Source: Primula veris (Eukaryota > Streptophyta > Magnoliopsida > Ericales > Primulaceae). Taken from it: a DNA stretch of 64,000 bases. Location: NCBI GenBank assembly GCA_963682055.1, contig OY821749.1, positions 30,697,631 to 30,761,630 of the forward strand. The letters run 5' to 3'. Position 1 is the stretch's first letter; every line of letters begins with the position of its first letter. Positions 34,452-47,079 of this stretch are shown piece by piece. The position numbers were made by a program, and so were the translations under genes. Below the pieces are notes generated by a model. The model searched no databases. It worked only from the letters and a program-made list of their open reading frames with translations, and was not told the origin of the DNA.

Positions 34452-37400
34452 CTACAATTTCTTGATAGGCTTAGTGGTAAGCCCAAACCCAAACGGGAAA
34501 AGTGGGTCATATTTCCTGTCACCAACGTTCATCGGTAACTGATCTACAGTCTTAAACCAAGTGCGTGCAAGTTTACCCGTAAAACCATAATCACCGAACA
34601 AAACATCAGCCACCCCTTGCCCTTCAGTACCTGCAGCGCCAAAACCAGTGTTTAAATATTAGGGTTGCCAAAATTTAAAAATACATCTTGAAAGAGATTC
34701 CCAATTCTTTTTAATGTAATTAAAACATTGTTTTTGAACTTATTTACATAAATGGCCTTTTTTTATAAATTGTGGGGATGTGATTGTAATCATAAGTACC
34801 TGGGAGCCAAGCGGCCACGAGGGCGTCCATGCTGGCGAGGTAAGGCTGGATGACGACGGGTCGACCAGATATAAGTACGACTGCACATTTTGTATACGTG
34901 CATACATTTTTTATGATGCTTGGACCGGGTTGGGGGATTGTTAGGTTTAAACTATCGCCGAATGTCTCTGCATAGGGTGGTTCTCCCACGACTACTATGG
35001 CATAGTCGAAATTTCCGTATTTGAGGGTGTCTAGGCCGGGATTTTCATTAAATGCGACTTCGGTTGTTGGGTCAACTGTGGCTTTTATGGCACTGAGGAT
35101 TGTGGTTCCTGCATATTTTGGAAGAAGGGGTATCTGTTATTTTCTGAAAGTTTAAAAGATTGAAAACACGCAAGTTATTTAAAGGAGAAGATAGTACATG
35201 TTTGTCCATTCTCTCTTATTTTGATGTAGTTCTAGAATTTTGTAAAATAAAAAATTAAAAAATTCAGTGAAACATCATTGATTCATGCTATAGAGTATCA
35301 TGTTAAGGTTTTCAGGGAACTATAATCTCTTGATCATATTTTCAAAATTAGAAAGTTGTTCCCAATTATGCTTATACTTTTCTCAAATTATTGGAACTCA
35401 GCTGAAATTGGCGAAGCACCGACAGTTATGCCATAGAGTATTCTGTTAAGGTTTCTGCAGGAATTGATTCTTCGGCAACAGATAAAAACTGCTATTGGCG
35501 ATTACAAAAAAAAAACTGCTATTGGCCTATTTCATAGAAACATTTGCTAGAATTTTCCCCAAGTCTAGTATCCGACATCTAATCGTAGTATATCTCATTC
35601 TAAACCAAACCTAGAAACATCAAAATCTTCAAGAAATCCCTTAGCTTTACAAATCAACTTTAAATGGCATTTTTTGAAAATGCATTGTTCAACATTCACG
35701 ATTATGAGCTGGTCAATAAATAGATACGTACCAACGCTGTTGTTATTTCCAGTGAGCCCTTGCCATGTAATTGTCCAACCACCGCATTGGTTTCCAAGAT
35801 TGTCGGCATGAGTTCCCGCAACTAATATTCTTTTCGCCTTTTTAGCAAGGGGTAACATTGGCTTTTTAGCGGATTTACCGTTCTTTAACAGCACTAAGGT
35901 TTTTCTCACTGCTTCTCTTGCCAATTGTCTATGTTCCTGTTCACGTTAGATTCAAGTTTCCAATCAAGCCGAACCAATAATTGATGGTTCTTATTTTTGA
36001 GGAATTTAGTGTTTGGAATTTCAAAACCAATAAATAATGGTTATTATATTTTTCTAGACAAACTGACCTGGCTGCCTAGTTGATTCACGAAACTATAATC
36101 AGCATAAGGAGTCTCAAATAAGCCCATTGTAAACTTTACTCGCAATATTCTGCTCACAGCATCATTTATTCGGCTCATGGGAATAAACTTAGTTTTCACC
36201 AATTGAGTTAATATAGAGATGAACTCGGGGTACTTTTCAGGAACCATAATCTGCAACATATCACAGAGCACAAATAAAGATTATTTTATAAAATTAGAGC
36301 CAAGTTCAGTTCCAGCTTTTAAGCTCAGCTAACCTGCTTTATTTTTCTGCTACTTATCTGGACATGATTTGCTTTGCTAGCTTAACTTTGAGCTTTTCGG
36401 AATGTTTTGGCTTGTACCTAGTTTTTTTTCCTTAAACTTAAAAGCTGAAACCAAGCATGCCTAAGTCCTTGTTTGGTTGCTTGGTTGCAGCTTTAGAGAT
36501 TTTCTGGATATTTGGCTTAAAAAAACTATAAGCTGGCTGAACCAGTTATTTTTCCTTCTGAAACTCAAAAATCCAGCATAAGCTGGAACCAAAAAATCCA
36601 TAGACCTGCTTTGAAAAATTAAACACAAAAACAAAAAGATGACTCACCATATCAATACCAGCGCCAATCCCAGTTAGAATTGAATACGTATAGTTAGCAT
36701 GAGGCGGGCTAGTTATTCTATCAATACCTTCCCAATCAGAGATGACAAATCCCTGTAAAAAGTTGTACGTGTGAATTTCTTGATCATATCTACTCGACTA
36801 CACTCACACTTTCCATCAAAAGATTATTTTAAAGCAATTACCCGGAATCGTAGTTTATTCTTTAGGTAACCGGTGATGAGTTCTTTGTTAGCATGCATTT
36901 TAAGCCCATTCCAGCTCGAATATGAGACCATTACGGTTGATACACCTTTAATAACTGCATTGTAATAAGCTGGCATGTGTATGCTTAACAACCCTTTTCT
37001 GCTTATAACGGTGTTATTTTCATTTCTTCCTTTTGTTGTTCCACCATCACCCAGATAGTGCTTAGCACAAGCTGCAACTTTGTTTCTGTAAACATAAAAG
37101 AAAGATACATAAATTAGCTAGATATTATTTTTTTCATAATTTTCGGTTCCATTTTTCATTTTTGGATTTACTGATTGCAAGTTCATATTATTGATAGTTT
37201 TATGAATGTGCAAGAGAAGGCCTTGTAATTCTGGTTGTTTATGCATGTTTCTTAACAAAACGTCTCAAAAACTAATTGTTTCGGGGGCCAATGTATCTGC
37301 CTACGATGTTTCCAACACTTGTCGTCTTCTCCTGTTTTAGGACTGTAGCACAGTTTGGAGAACATGACTTTACACAATCTACATTACTATTTTCCTAAAA

Positions 37401-39317
37401 TTATAATCTTTCTATATATTAGCCAGTTTTTAATACCATGGAGATTCTAGATTAACAATATTTCCAGGTTGAACTCGAAACTGAACCTCAAGGCCTACAT
37501 CTTTAGCATTTGGAATTTAATACCTATGCTTTTCCTTTACCGGTATATTTCATGCATAAGACCGTATCATGTTTCTGTAATACTAAACCGAAAGGTGCTG
37601 AAATGTTCAATTTCCGCAGTATCTTCTCAAACAGTTTTTTTAGGCTCTTATGCAAAAAACCAGTATTATGTGAGGACAAACACCAAAGACAATTCAGTTT
37701 TTTGTTCTTCTCATTAGTAAAGGCATCAACAGAAACATATATGATAGTACTCTAATTTGTTTATTATGAAAATAAATCATAGAAAATCAGCGAGTTGGAC
37801 TGTTAATCATCAATAACCGACAGAAGGACTTTATTTTAGATGAGATATGGAGATCTTAATGATAAAGACTTAAAAAGATCAACAATGATTGTGCAAGTTA
37901 AGACAAGGTCTTACATGGATAATACTATTACAGCCATTACTATTATAATCATTAGGAAAAGCAGACAAACAAAGACAGAGAGGTTGAATACTAATTTAAT
38001 TCTACATCAGATCACCAGATGCACTTATTTTTAAGTAACATAATGTAACCCCATACTTCCAAAGTTGGTTTAATTAATCAAAATTCTTAAAAATATTCTA
38101 ATGTCATGAAGTACTTACTTTCCACCAACAAAAGGTACACCCTTTCTAGAACCTTTAGGTATATCTCCTTGTAATCCTGTTATGATCTCGGTCATCGCCT
38201 GTACGATAGTGTGATCTTCACTATAGCTCTCATAGCATCTACCCCATCTTGGGTCTCTACAAACCTGTATAACAAATTCTTATTAATTTTAAAAGTATAC
38301 ATACTTGCCAACTTTAGCATCAAGTATTTTTTTCGAGGTTCAATCAACTTACAGCTATGCAAGGAGCAAATGTATATTGAATCCCGGTAGCTCTGATTTC
38401 AAGAGCAGTTGCAGCTCCGATTCTCTTCACCAGTTGAGGATCCCTGATTTGATCCAAAATATTACAATTAGTAACTATCGCAGATGCAAATACTATTGGA
38501 AATCTGTTGAACATATTTAATATATTTTTTCTTCATGTCTCTAAATTACGAAATATAAATGCATTAGTATGCTTGCCTTGTGACACCGAGCCCAACGTTG
38601 TGCGGGAAAATTGTGGCCTTGTATACATTGTTGTGACCATGTAGACCATCAATACCGTATATCATAGGGATCCCAAGACGTGTCGACATTGATCCTCTTT
38701 GTAGATCATTTATGAGTTTTATCCAAATTTGAGGTGTTGCCTTTACAGAAGGAACACTCCCACCACCACTCAGTACACTCCCTATATAATACCAAAATAT
38801 GTAACATCAGTTTACAAAAGTGTGCTTATTTCATGGGAATGGGACTTGTTTTAACTGCAGACTTTGAGCAAAATCTGGCTTTATTGAGTCAGATAAAAAG
38901 AAAGACTGGGTTCTCTGGGCTTAAACTACGAAACTGAATACTTGTGTTTTTTCAAATATCCGTATCCTTTTTGACAAGCTCACCAACCACAATGCAATAC
39001 AACTTAAAAGCAAATGACTAGATAAAGATATAATCAATGTTTTCATGCTAGAACCAAAGACAAATGAGGAGATAATAAGAAGAAAAAAAAGTGTTACCAA
39101 TATAGAATTTCTTCATCACATCAGTAGAAGCGACACTCCTCTCAATTTGGGTCATTTGCCCAATCTTCTCCTCTAGAGTCATTCTCTTCATTAAGTCCTT
39201 TATTCGGATCCCTTGTGGCTGTTTCGGATCTTTATATTTGAAATATTCTGCTTCTATCGTGGCTGCCGACAAGCAGATCAACAGAATCCCCAAAGCGTGT
39301 ACGGAGATTCTCCCCAT
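34452..39317 (-). CDS. Beta-glucosidase, glycoside hydrolase family 3 (plant exo-beta-glucanase type)
   Basis: Ten exons on the minus strand: 39,098-39,317; 38,577-38,781; 38,353-38,443; 38,119-38,264; 36,842-37,085; 36,648-36,752; 36,068-36,250; 35,732-35,936; 34,800-35,108; 34,452-34,630. Together they encode 628 residues, the usual plant length. An N-terminal signal peptide (about residues 1-24, ending IEA) targets the wall or apoplast. The barrel domain carries [32 protein letters not shown] and [11 protein letters not shown]; the nucleophile is Asp at about residue 308 in VISDWEG. The second domain carries [13 protein letters not shown] and [11 protein letters not shown] with the likely acid/base Glu at about 514. 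Relatives hydrolyse beta-1,3/1,4-glucans or xyloglucan oligosaccharides. Intron 2 starts with GC rather than GT. The start is ATG 39,317; an upstream in-frame GTG is not used. Confidence 0.95.
36303..36460. mobile_element. MITE of the TTTGGTTGCAGC family (GH3 intron 6, first)
   Basis: Left end TTCAGTTCCAGCTTTTAAGC, right end AAAAGCTGAAACCAAGCATG. It is diverged but retains the inverted ends, and lies back to back with another copy. Confidence 0.6.
36467..36597. mobile_element. MITE of the TTTGGTTGCAGC family (GH3 intron 6, second)
   Basis: Left end CCTTGTTTGGTTGCTTGGTT with GCAGCTTTAGA, right end GCATAAGCTGGAACCAAAAA. It is shorter (about 130 bp) and has a duplicated TTGGTTGC at its edge. 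Confidence 0.65.
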
Positions 39318-40160
39318 TTTGCTCACAAATCACCTTCATATATTCACAAATATAAAGCCTTGTTACAAAAAGGACAATAAAATAACCTCTAACTACAAAA
39401 AAGCTAAAGACAATTTCAAAAAAAGTTTTGAACATTAAACATACTGATAGGTGGGTGACTAATACTATTAAAGAGCAGTTTACTTGTAGGCCATTAAAAG
39501 GCAAAACATGCTACATTTTTGGAGTACGTTTAAAATATGTAACTCACATCTTCTAGCTATAATGTGTTTATAGAAGGCTTGTTCAGCTATAAATTTGGCT
39601 TCAAATATCTAAATTTGGTAAATTGGATGAACAAAACATTTCTTCTTTAACACGACCAATCAAATGCACATTACAAATTGTATGAAGAAAAAAGCTTCTT
39701 AAAAGCTACTTAAAAGGTGCACTGGCCCACAGATTGATAGATATAGGATCGAGAATGGATGAAAACAAAAGCTACTTTTAAATAACACTAAAGCACAAAC
39801 TTAACTTGAATAAGATTGAAGCTTGATCACATTAGCGAGATTGGTATTAATACATTTTCCATATTAAAGTAGTCTATTTAACAAAATAATACATAAATCC
39901 TAGGCAACAGCAAACAAACATTGAAAAGCATTAGTCCTTTTTTCTATGAATAGTTTCATGGATTATAAAAGAGTTATGAGGATAAAGTAACAGCATTTAC
40001 AGTAGAAATGTAGATAAAATGATACTTACAGAAAGAGAGTGAGCTCAAAAGTGAAAAAACTTGAAATGTGGAAAAATGGTTTGAGAATGAAAGAAGGATA
40101 AGAGATGAATGAAGAAAATTGGAATACACACTAAGGTATTTATAGAGCTGTTCAGTATTT
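39318..40160 (-). promoter_or_regulatory. GH3 promoter and probable 5'-UTR intron
   Basis: On the minus strand a TATAAAT box lies at 40,138-40,144. About 100 bp downstream is a strong donor (TTTCTGTAAGTATC, exon end near 40,030). The interval to the start codon contains several AG acceptors but no upstream coding exon. This suggests a short non-coding exon at about 40,030-40,110 spliced to a site just before ATG 39,317. A possible weak MITE relic (AAGGCTTGTTCAGCTATAAA to AAAAGCTACTTAAAAGGTGC) lies at about 39,575-39,725. Confidence 0.55.
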
Positions 40161-40449
40161 TATCTTTAAATCTTCATTCTAGCTAATATAAAAACTGTCA
40201 AGTTATCTTATACTAGTGGGTTATGGGAAAACTTCTTTTGTGTCTTGAATCATGGACTTAAATGTGCATCCTTTTTCTCACTCCATCAGGCAAGTTGGGT
40301 TATTATTATTTTTAGTTTAAAATGCAAATAAACCCCTTGTTCTATGACTGTTTTGAAAAATCATTCTCATGTTACTTTGGTAATTTGCAATTAGTTTTGT
40401 TGCAACTTCTACCAAAAAATTCTCATAACTATCTTTCGAATTGGGTTTT

Positions 40450-40943
40450 TACAGGTTTAATACACCAAACTATCTGATTTTAACGATTTGGGTAGCCACT
40501 TTTCAAAATTTTCAATTTAGGTACCACACTATAATAACTTTTCAATTTAGGTACCGCCGTCTAAATAAATCACGGAATCATGTCACGTGACATTTGACAA
40601 ACATTAATTTGAAATGCTAATTTGACAATTTTGCACAAAAATATGTCATCATAGAATTTTTTTTTCCCAATTTCACATATAAAAAAAATTAGTATATAAT
40701 CCAAATTTTTGTTATGTGTGAAATTGGGAAAAACGTTTTTATAGGATGACATATTTTTGTGCAGAATTGTCAAATTAATCTTTCAAATTAATGTTTGTCA
40801 AATGTCACGTGACATGATTCCGTGATTTATTTAGACGGTGATACCTAAATTGGAAAGTTATTATAGTGTGAGACCTAAATTGGAAAAATTGAAAGATGGA
40901 TATCCAAATCGTTAACAGCACTATAGTTTGGTGTAGTAAGTAT
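40450..40943. mobile_element. Long fold-back element, copy 2, with two G-boxes
   Basis: The same element as at 15,385-15,875: long inverted arms beginning near ACACCAAACTAT and ending ATAGTTTGGTGTAGTAAGTA, with the arms meeting near 40,685. CACGTG occurs in each arm (40,584-40,589 and 40,806-40,811) within ATGTCACGTGACAT. It lies about 300-800 bp upstream of the GH3 TATA box. Possible decayed target duplications near GAATTGGG and GAATGGGA are not convincing. Confidence 0.88.
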
Positions 40944-41000
40944 TTTTTTCCTTTTAGAATGGGATAACTTTCTTTTGGTATGAGCATAGTAAGGACAGTA

Positions 41001-41115
41001 ACAAACTTTTGTCCTTGTTTTCACATATTAGTATAAAATATGTGCACAAGAGTTGCCATAACAAACTTTTGTCCTTGTTTTCACATATTATTATAAAATT
41101 GTGCACAAGTGTTGT
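41001..41115. repeat. 60-bp tandem duplication
   Basis: Two copies of a unit beginning ACAAACTTTTGTCCTTGTTT, starting at 41,001 and 41,061, with a few differences. AT-rich, no gene. Confidence 0.85.
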
Positions 41116-42224
41116 CATTTATCTTCGAATCATGTACTTAAAATGTGAGAGCATAGGACACAAACACATACTGTCATATGACCTATCCTTCGTAAATAAG
41201 TATAGCTGTACCCAAGTGTTGTCACTTTATTCTTAAATTCTTTGTGGAGGCCTCTTTTAGCTGTGTTATTCGTAATTCCGGGATCATGAGTAACATTGAT
41301 AATGGTATTAGTAGTACGGATAACTAGTCCAATATATTGTTTGTTTGCATTTGTGTTGCGTCCGGACTATATTTTTTAATTTACAATTTTACCTATCTTA
41401 AATGATTTCAACAAATTAATCAAATTACAATTATTTATGTTCGTTTTCATTAACTATAATTTTAGCTAATCATTTAATTACACCTATTAATATCATCTCA
41501 ATTTGATGAGTTTTGCGGTTCCTCATTTACAAAATAACTTGAAAATTTTGACTCAGGTTCCAAAAATATTGTAAAACTCAATAAGGTTGAAAATAAAGTC
41601 CACATGTCCTAAAATATGGTAACCTAAAACATTAATAAATGTAATATTCTTGGTAGGTATTTTTTTTTTTGTAATAATATTTTTTGTTACACTTGTGAAA
41701 GTTCTTTTTTAAAGAGTTATAAAAGTCTAGTTTGATTATTTAAGAAAAATGGTTGGACTAAATATATTAATACCACATCTCTCTTGTTACTCCAACTACA
41801 TCTATTTGTTATCCCACCATTGCTTTTAGTACACACTCAATTTTATTAAGAAACATGTTATTTATGCGACCCGTGCTATTTATAATACAATCTCAACATA
41901 AATACACTCCTACCAAACAAGGTCTAAAGGTGTAAAGAAGTGTATATATTAGGAAAAAGAGCAGATAAATTGTAACGGCCGGATAAGGAAATAATTGAGG
42001 GGAATATAAGTGGGGACGATCGGGTGCCACGGCACCCCCTATAATTTTAGAAATCCCAAGTGACGCAACTTTTTTTAGTACAATTTCTTTTTAGGTGTAG
42101 ATTTGGCACCCCCATAAAAATATGTTACTTGTACATATATTTTGGTAGCCCTCATTCACACATTTTGGCTTCGCCCCTAATAACATGACAATGACAGGTA
42201 CAACTAGAGTTGGGTGCATTAAAA

Positions 42225-42226
<2 letters not shown>

Positions 42227-42261
<35 letters not shown>
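42227..42261. repeat. (AT)n microsatellite
   Basis: About 17 AT dinucleotides without interruption in an intergenic region. Confidence 0.9.
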
Positions 42262-42265
<4 letters not shown>

Positions 42266-43080
42266 GAGCATTTTTGAATCAATTTGAACTTGAAGTGTTG
42301 AACCTGTTGTCACTTGTCAACTTTTCTAGAGTATTATCTCTTTGGGCACACACTACGATTCCGTTGAAGTTTGATTAATGATTTTGATCAAATTAATTTT
42401 CTATCTTTTACATCTTGAAGAAACAATCCGGTCAATACTATCGAGTTCACTCGTCTCAATAGTTAGTTTTTGTATAATTGTATGTGAATTTCGCTAATAT
42501 ATATTAGAGTTAATGTATACATGTCTAGTGTCTACGAGGAAATAATAACATGTATGAACACATACCTTCATAAGCAAGAGATCATAATGTTTAATTGTAC
42601 CATTTTTATTTATGTTCCGTCATGTTCCGTAATTATAAGCATAATCTCCCAACCCCGTCATTTAGCAAAATGCATGCTTTTACTTTCTTCTAATAAGCTC
42701 GCTATTGTCTTTTGATCGTAGATGATTACTACTTAATTAAGAACTTCCGTTACGATAAAATGTTTGTATACGTCATGAAGTGAGACGTATAACAAGATCA
42801 TGGGAGTACGTGCTTTAACAAAAGGCAGATTTTTGTTGAACCTGTTTTTGCCTTCTTGGTTCAAATGTCACCAACAGAATTATCACATTAAGCCGTTGTT
42901 TACAAATAATTCATTGTCTAACTTATTTTAGTTTCAACAGTCAAAGATAAAACCACTCTTTCTAGTCTTCTTAAAGACTTAAAACAAATGAAAAACATAA
43001 ATACAAAATATATATGTACTACCAAACCACGTTTAGCCAAAATATTCAACGTAGTAGCTGTCGATTGGACGGGCAGATTT

Positions 43081-43186
43081 GTTTGAACGACATAGAAAAT
43101 TATCCATATCCTCAAAACATGAACTTCCCATTTTGTTTGAACGACATAGAAAATTATCCATATCCTCAAAACATGAACTTCCCATA
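43081..43186. repeat. 54-bp tandem duplication
   Basis: Two identical or nearly identical copies of a unit beginning GTTTGAACGACATAGAAAAT, starting at 43,081 and 43,135. The close identity suggests a recent event. The 83-codon minus-strand ORF here repeats because of this. Confidence 0.9.
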
Positions 43187-43246
43187 ATACATAAACGTGT
43201 TATAGATCACTATCTACACCGACGAAACTAGGAGGGCTTTTGCTTT

Positions 43247-43472
43247 ATGCAGACGTCTTTTATTAATACAGACGGTAATGGTACAAATCACGACACGTAA
43301 TAAAAACTCAACCTATTAAAAACTCAAATAAATATATTGTAACCCTATTTTGAGTCTATCCTAAATTTAATTAATATTTTATTTATTTTATTTTTATTTT
43401 TAGTAGATTGAGTTTTTATTACGTGGTGTGACTTATACCCCATCCCACTAATACAGCCGCCGTGCAGACAGC
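43247..43472. mobile_element. Inverted-repeat MITE-like element
   Basis: The left part (GCAGACGTCTTTTATTAATA, CACGACACGTAATAAAAACT) and the right part (GAGTTTTTATTACGTGGTGT, CCGCCGTGCAGACAG) form inverted arms around an AT-rich centre. No clear target duplication was found. About 225 bp. Confidence 0.55.
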
Positions 43473-46400
43473 GTATGTATTTAGCAGATGACAGCCAGGA
43501 GTACTTGGTAACAAGTAAAATAGTTTTTTCCCAAAAAAAAATGTGGTTTTTACCATAATGAGACCGTGACGAAATAAGAGTCATAAATTCATAATAATCG
43601 TAAGCATTATTCCCAAAAACAAAACGAAATTGCCAGACGCTAAAGAAATATTTATAAACTGTATTAGAAAATAAATATTTTCGAATTTAGTGCTTGGCAT
43701 GATCCATAAGCGTTATCTATAAATTGTCAACTATTGGCTATTAAGAGTTGATCAAGTTGGACTATTATTTTATCTCTTCGTATATGTCCTTTTCAAAAAA
43801 AGAGGACTAGACCACAAGAATCGATAACTGAAGATTAATACTGCGACTTTTAAGTCTACAATGATAATATTTCGTCATAAGATAAAAATCAGTATAAGCT
43901 CTTACAAATTTATATTTACATGTACATATGTATATGGCTGTCGAATCCATAGCAGGGCAAGGATAGGCACTTGCCCACCCTTAGGTTTTGAGATGTAAAA
44001 TTACGAAAATGCTCTTGAGGCTGGCCATTAACAATACATTAGATATCTAATATTGTTATAACTTAAATTGACTTGTTAAACTTACTTAATTTGCCATTAA
44101 AGATTGATAGTTGTGATTTAAAGATGGTAATATAGCCATATACATGAGGTAGTCATGATATTGTAGGTCTCGAGTCTTATCATTGTTCATTTCAATATCA
44201 ATAAATACTGAGTGATGACTCCGGAGACGTAGACAATGTGATCATGTCGAACTCCGTTTAAAACCGTCTCGTGTTCAATGTTTTTTATTAACTTCATTAT
44301 ATTCGTCAGTTGCAACTGTGATTACAATTGTAGTTGCAACTGGAAACGCGTAACTGCACTCGAAACTTCAGAAATATGTTTTCTCAAAAATTATGCTTAT
44401 GTATTTTTTTTATAGTTATTAAAAAAAGGGTATATACATAGAAGAAGAGAAGGGACCATTTTGGAATTTGGTTTTAAAACATTGTAGTGTCTGTGTATCA
44501 CGTGTATTAAAGTTTGTACATGTAAATTACTATCTATTTAGTCATTACAATTTAAAATGGAAGTGAATAAATATGCATGTAAGGTGATTAAGTCACCCTT
44601 TGTTATAAATTCTACTATGAAGATGTTAAAATTAAAGATCAACTTAACAAGAAAAACGATTAACCGTGGAAGTATATTGTAATTTACATATCGAAATAAA
44701 AATGATTCTTCAAAAAAACTTTTTATGTATTTTTTATTTCTAATATTTTTGTATTGATCACCTTAGTTTGCCGAGCTAGACAATGGATAGCTTGTAACTA
44801 ATTGGGGCATTAGTTTGCCCATCCTTGTTCGATATCTTAGATTCGCCCCTCAGTATAGCTAGGTGTAAACAAAATTTTGTTACGTTTCAAATTTTTGTGT
44901 CAATAGGAAAATGACCATTATATTATCTTCTTAAATCTTAATTTATAATAAAATGCATTGTTTCGTACAATATTCAGTTTCACAATTGAGGGTATCATTT
45001 TATTTTATTTCGCCACAAGTTTATCATATTAATTATTCCGTTTGTAGTTGTACAATACTAGTAATAGAAAATTTAACGGTTCAAAGACTTAGATAAGCTA
45101 GATCCATGGTTTTCGGTCTTAATTAAGGTTGGTTAGTCAAGTCTTTAATTCTTGATTATACTGTAATTAAAATATTTTCAAGGGTTTTGAAAATAAAAAA
45201 GAACGTTGGTAACGGCTATATATTAATTGTCTCTATTCTCAAAAAATAAAAGGACTTAATAATTATAGTCAACTTGTAAAATCTGGCATTTATATCGATT
45301 ATCGGGTGTAAAATGTGGCATTTACTAGCACATGGTTGTGTTTTGTATATTGAGATGTGAATTTTTCCTATATATATATATATAAACCCATGGAAAATTT
45401 AGCCTTCGTACACATTACCAAACATATTCACGTGTAAATTAATGGACATAGATGCACTAAATTTTAAGTGTAAAAGTCAGTGTATAATTGCTGAAATAAT
45501 TTTCTAACGTCAGTAATGTGTAAATTTAAGTCCGCGAAACCATAGTTTTCTCAGAATCAAGCAAAAAAAAAAAGGTAAACGGATATAGGATCCGAATAGT
45601 TTTGACCTAAGTTTATCGTTCAATTTGGCTGCCTCGATCTAGGGAATTAGCTTGATGCACTTCCTGTAATGAAAACCAATTATGTAATTCTAATAAGAAA
45701 GGAGCAAAAATATCTGTAACTATTGTATATATGTCTTCATATTTTTGTTAGTATTTTAAGTCGTAAAAAATGCCCACATATATCTGATACCGAGATTGCG
45801 AAAATTCTAAATGTAACCAACCTTTAAGAGTTGGAAATTTGATATAATCATTAAAAGCGTTACACATTTTTTTATTTATTCCATTTGTGCGGCTATGCCA
45901 TTGAAGATGTAGGGAAGTTAAAGTTTATAAGTTAAAGCTCTCAAAACCCTAAAGTTGGTGGTATAACAGGAAATGATAAAAGTTATACTTTTTATGGCGT
46001 TTCTGATAATTTTTTTGTTGTTGTTGTAAAAGTAACATGTTCTTTTTTATGTATGTTTTCTTTAACAATTTTATTTTATTTATGATGAATGTTGGTAAAG
46101 ACAAGTACAAGGTTCATATAAATAAAATAATATTATACTATATTGCTTAAAATAATTATACAGTTTCTTAAAATTTAGTATCATAAATGTGTATGGGATT
46201 GATTTATGACTTTAAATGAAAGATATGAACAGATAATCAGTTATATTAAAAATGAAACTTAGCAGAAAAACTTGCTCCCCACTTATTATATTTATTTCTC
46301 GTCAGGATTTCTCTCTCATGCGTCGCTGAATATTATTGGCGTAGACATTCTCAAGTTGCTTACCCAAAGGCACCTAAACGACCCGGCGACCTCCAAGTCG

Positions 46401-47079
46401 AATGAGATATTAGTTGTGATGGGTTATTTTTGTTTCTAATTTGACGCTTATAGGAAAATATACGAGAAACGATAAATGGTCTATCTACAGATGGAGCAAC
46501 TGAGTGTGTATGTGAAGTTAAAACAATTTTTGAAATCAAAATCTCAAAAACACAACTGTATAGCAATAGCTTAGTGAATCAGATTAATCCCACCATCATC
46601 TATCAATCAATCTGCCAGTTTATCTGTGACAATAGCAAGCCTCAATATATATAATGTCGAATTCGGACCATACCGATAAGGGAGCGCCAATACCTGGCTT
46701 CAAGGTTGGAAAATAATTCTTTCAAGACATTTGCTTTCCTAGTTAATTTCCTTTCTTTCCTGTATTGTAAATGTTGATCAATCTAAAAAAGTACTAGTGT
46801 CTTATATATGATATTCACTTTTAAATTTTAAATCATTTACAAAATTGGCTTTTTAACTTTAACCTAATTACCCACAAAGCAAGCCATATAGAACACACAC
46901 CAAAACGTGAAGATAGCTTGGGACAGACAAAGAACCAACTCAAAAGAAACCTCTTATGTCAAGCATACATATATACCTTCTAAAGCTAAGGCACATGATA
47001 TATATACCTACACGAATACAATACTTCATGAATAGGGTACTAAACCACATTGAATTGTTCTTCTATATACAGACTAACA

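Larger units (their letters stand above)
41240..47079. other. Gene-poor, transposon-derived intergenic region
   Basis: No supported exon is seen over about 5.8 kb. The content is decayed transposon ends, a microsatellite and short duplications, some listed separately. At 42,012-42,178 a remnant begins GGGTGCCACGGCACCCCC and ends GGCTTCGCCCCTA. At about 43,945-44,860 motifs such as GGCAAGGATAGGCACTTGCC and ATTCGCCCCTCAG look like worn hAT-type ends. ORFs at 42,521, 42,918, 43,345 and 46,360 lack motifs. Confidence 0.5.

Noticed and set aside
46654..46705. Upstream first exon of the RTM2-like gene (MSNSDHTDKGAPIPGFK)
   Set aside because: A donor follows, but joining it to the acceptor before 47,071 shifts into an early stop; kept only as an unproven alternative.
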